Shown here: one piece after another, positions 62,537 through 64,000 of the stretch | Layout: each line of letters begins with the position of its first letter | Numbering within the stretch: the first letter of the stretch is position 1 | Assembly: GCA_020638455.1 (NCBI GenBank) | Contig: JACKIK010000002.1 | Span: 248,001 to 312,000 of the forward strand | Direction of reading: 5' to 3' | Length of the DNA stretch: 64,000 bases | Source: Hyphomonas sp. | GTDB taxonomy: Bacteria > Pseudomonadota > Alphaproteobacteria > Caulobacterales > Hyphomonadaceae | The notes under the pieces: model-generated | What the model was told of the DNA's origin: nothing | The model's database searches: none | Seen by the model: only the letters and a program-made list of their open reading frames with translations | Made by a program: the position numbers and the translations under genes

Positions 62537-64000
62537 ATGGGACGCGTCAGGTTTCAGCTCTGTACCTTAGCACTCCTGTTCGTTGCCGGGCTGTCGCTTC
62601 TTGCTTCGCCGGCTGCGCACGCCGAACAGGCGTGTACCGGCGCGGTCGCGGTCTGTGCCAAGCCTGCTGAAGGGGCGTTTCCGCTCATCCGGTCCGGCGC
62701 GCCAGCGCCGATCGTCGTCGATGCGGGCGACTGGGCCGGCGTCGTCCGGGCAGCTGGCGACTTGCGCGATGATCTCGCAAAGGTCGGCGGAAAGACGGGC
62801 GTGCTGTCGACGGGCGGAGGGGCCGGTCAGGCCTATGCAACACCGATCCTGGTTGGAACCTTGGGGCGGTCTCCGCTGATCGACCAGCTGGTCGCGTCCG
62901 GCAAGCTGGATGTGTCCGGGGTTGACGGAACCTGGGAAGCCTACACGCAGGCCGTTGTGGACGATCCTGTGCCGGGTGTCTCACGCGCGCTCGTGATCGC
63001 AGGCGCCGACAAGCGCGGGACAATTTATGGCATCTACGACCTGTCGCGGCGCGCGGGCGTGTCTCCCTGGGTGTGGTGGGGCGATGTGCCTGTTCCGCAC
63101 AGGGAGGACCTGAGCGTCCTCGCCGGAGCCGTAAGCGATCATCCCGAGGTGAAGTATCGCGGCATTTTCCTCAACGACGAGAACCCCGCCCTGTACGGTT
63201 GGGTGAATGAGACCTTCGGCGGCTTCAATCATGAATTCTATGCGAAGGTTTTCGAGCTCATCCTCAGGGAAAAGGGCAACTACCTGTGGCCCGCAATGTG
63301 GGGCAAGGCGTTCTGGGACGACGATCCGCTGAATGGTCAGACCGCAGACACGTACGGCGTCGTGATGGGAACATCCCACCACGAGCCTCTCATGCGCGCC
63401 CATGTCGAATGGGAGCGATATGGCAAGGGTCCGTGGGACTACGCCCGTAACGATGAGGTGCTGCGAAAGTTCTGGCGCGAGGGCGTGGAGCGCATGGGTA
63501 ATGTCGAGTCGCTCGTAACGGTCGGCATGCGCGGCGATGGCGACGAGGCCATGACCGAGGGTACGGCCATCGACCTGCTGGAGCGGATCGTCACCGACCA
63601 GCGCAGGATTATCGCGGATGTCATCGGCCGCCCGGCGCAGGATCAGCCACAGGTGTGGGCGCTCTATAAGGAAGTGCAGGACTATTTCGATCAGGGCATG
63701 AAAGTGCCTGACGATGTCACCCTGCTGTTTGCTGACGACAACTGGGGCAACATCCGGCGTCTGCCGGCCGCCGGAGCGGAGCGTCCCGGCGGCTACGGTG
63801 TTTACTATCACTTCGACTATGTCGGCGGGCCCCGGAATTACAAATGGCTGAATACAAGCCAGGTCGAGCGGACCTGGGAACAGATGGACCTCGCCTGGGA
63901 GTACGGCGCGCGCCAGATATGGATCGCCAACGTCGGCGACCTCAAACCCATGGAGCTGCCCATCAGCTTCTTCCTGGACTATGCGTGGAATCCGGACGAC
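62537..64000 (+). CDS. Glycoside hydrolase family 115 alpha-glucuronidase (partial, runs off right edge)
   Basis: 488 codons are present and open to the last base. The ATG at 62537 has GGGAGGAAAG upstream. A Sec signal (LCTLALLFVAGLSLLASPA-A-HA) predicts export. The family pattern is clear: RGTIYGIYDLSRRAGVSPWVWWGDVP, then YRGIFLNDENPALYGW, then GNYLWPAMWGKAFWDDDPLN and LLFADDNWGNIRRLP. GH115 enzymes remove 4-O-methyl-glucuronic acid side chains from glucuronoxylan. It is 37 bases after the GH3 gene, so the two are cotranscribed. Its presence is the best evidence that this locus targets glucuronoxylan. Confidence 0.93.
   Translation, partial: MGRVRFQLCTLALLFVAGLSLLASPAAHAEQACTGAVAVCAKPAEGAFPLIRSGAPAPIVVDAGDWAGVVRAAGDLRDDLAKVGGKTGVLSTGGGAGQAYATPILVGTLGRSPLIDQLVASGKLDVSGVDGTWEAYTQAVVDDPVPGVSRALVIAGADKRGTIYGIYDLSRRAGVSPWVWWGDVPVPHREDLSVLAGAVSDHPEVKYRGIFLNDENPALYGWVNETFGGFNHEFYAKVFELILREKGNYLWPAMWGKAFWDDDPLNGQTADTYGVVMGTSHHEPLMRAHVEWERYGKGPWDYARNDEVLRKFWREGVERMGNVESLVTVGMRGDGDEAMTEGTAIDLLERIVTDQRRIIADVIGRPAQDQPQVWALYKEVQDYFDQGMKVPDDVTLLFADDNWGNIRRLPAAGAERPGGYGVYYHFDYVGGPRNYKWLNTSQVERTWEQMDLAWEYGARQIWIANVGDLKPMELPISFFLDYAWNPDD

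Overview
The window is about 65 percent G+C and densely coded, and it reads as chromosome of a dimorphic-type alphaproteobacterium. Hyphomonadaceae/Caulobacterales is the best guess. The basis is a popZ-type polar organizer gene, the imuA-imuB-dnaE2 mutasome behind an alphaproteobacterial LexA box (GAAC-N7-GAAC), alphaproteobacterial-type AddAB, the tsaE-amgK-murU-addB-addA-trxA gene order, and glycosidases typical of marine or plant-polymer degraders. The genus is inference. No phage, transposase, CRISPR array or rRNA gene was seen.

Layout. 1-3057 (minus): two tandem secreted trypsin-like proteases, each with a DUF4384-like tail; the first runs off the left edge. 3156-5095: enoyl-CoA hydratase-like and acyl-CoA dehydrogenase genes, divergent from a SnoaL-like gene. 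5754-7645: a hypothetical gene holding an 11-bp tandem repeat, then an A+T-rich secreted orphan and a non-coding stretch. 7646-15470: a serine hydrolase lipoprotein, then a beta-glucoside locus (LacI regulator divergent from a Na+/solute symporter and a GH3 enzyme), then an aldo/keto reductase. 15571-21204: SOS box and imuA-imuB-dnaE2. 21223-26000: ychF, a TIR-like membrane protein, a thioesterase, and a ferredoxin/ferredoxin reductase pair. 26071-35272: tsaE, MurNAc recycling genes, addBA and trxA.

35277-44300 is mixed metabolism: an ABC ATPase, a zf-CHCC protein, an FAD monooxygenase, L-serine dehydratase, ExoD, an MpaB-like oxygenase, nitronate monooxygenase, a crotonase, an epimerase and a DUF2147 protein. 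44523-45116 holds tRNA-Asn, a Cys-like tRNA with a non-canonical fold, and tRNA-Cys. 45266-51051: a Pcm-like methyltransferase, tolC, popZ and valS. 51095-54778: an isoaspartyl peptidase lipoprotein, a ChaN/EreA-like lipoprotein, an aldo/keto reductase and a GNAT protein. 54947-58219: ilvD, a DUF3137 protein and a small periplasmic coiled-coil protein. 58268-64000: a plant-polymer locus with two operator-like palindromes, an MFS sugar porter, a GH3 lipoprotein and a GH115 alpha-glucuronidase cut by the right edge.

Together the genes suggest a cell that takes up oligosaccharides from beta-glucans and glucuronoxylan by two separate systems, recycles its own wall sugars, and carries an inducible mutagenic repair system. 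The least ordinary items are the Cys-like tRNA, the TIR-like protein lacking the usual catalytic glutamate, the A+T-rich patch inside valS, the paired trypsin-DUF4384 proteins, and the peptidase/ChaN-like lipoprotein pair.
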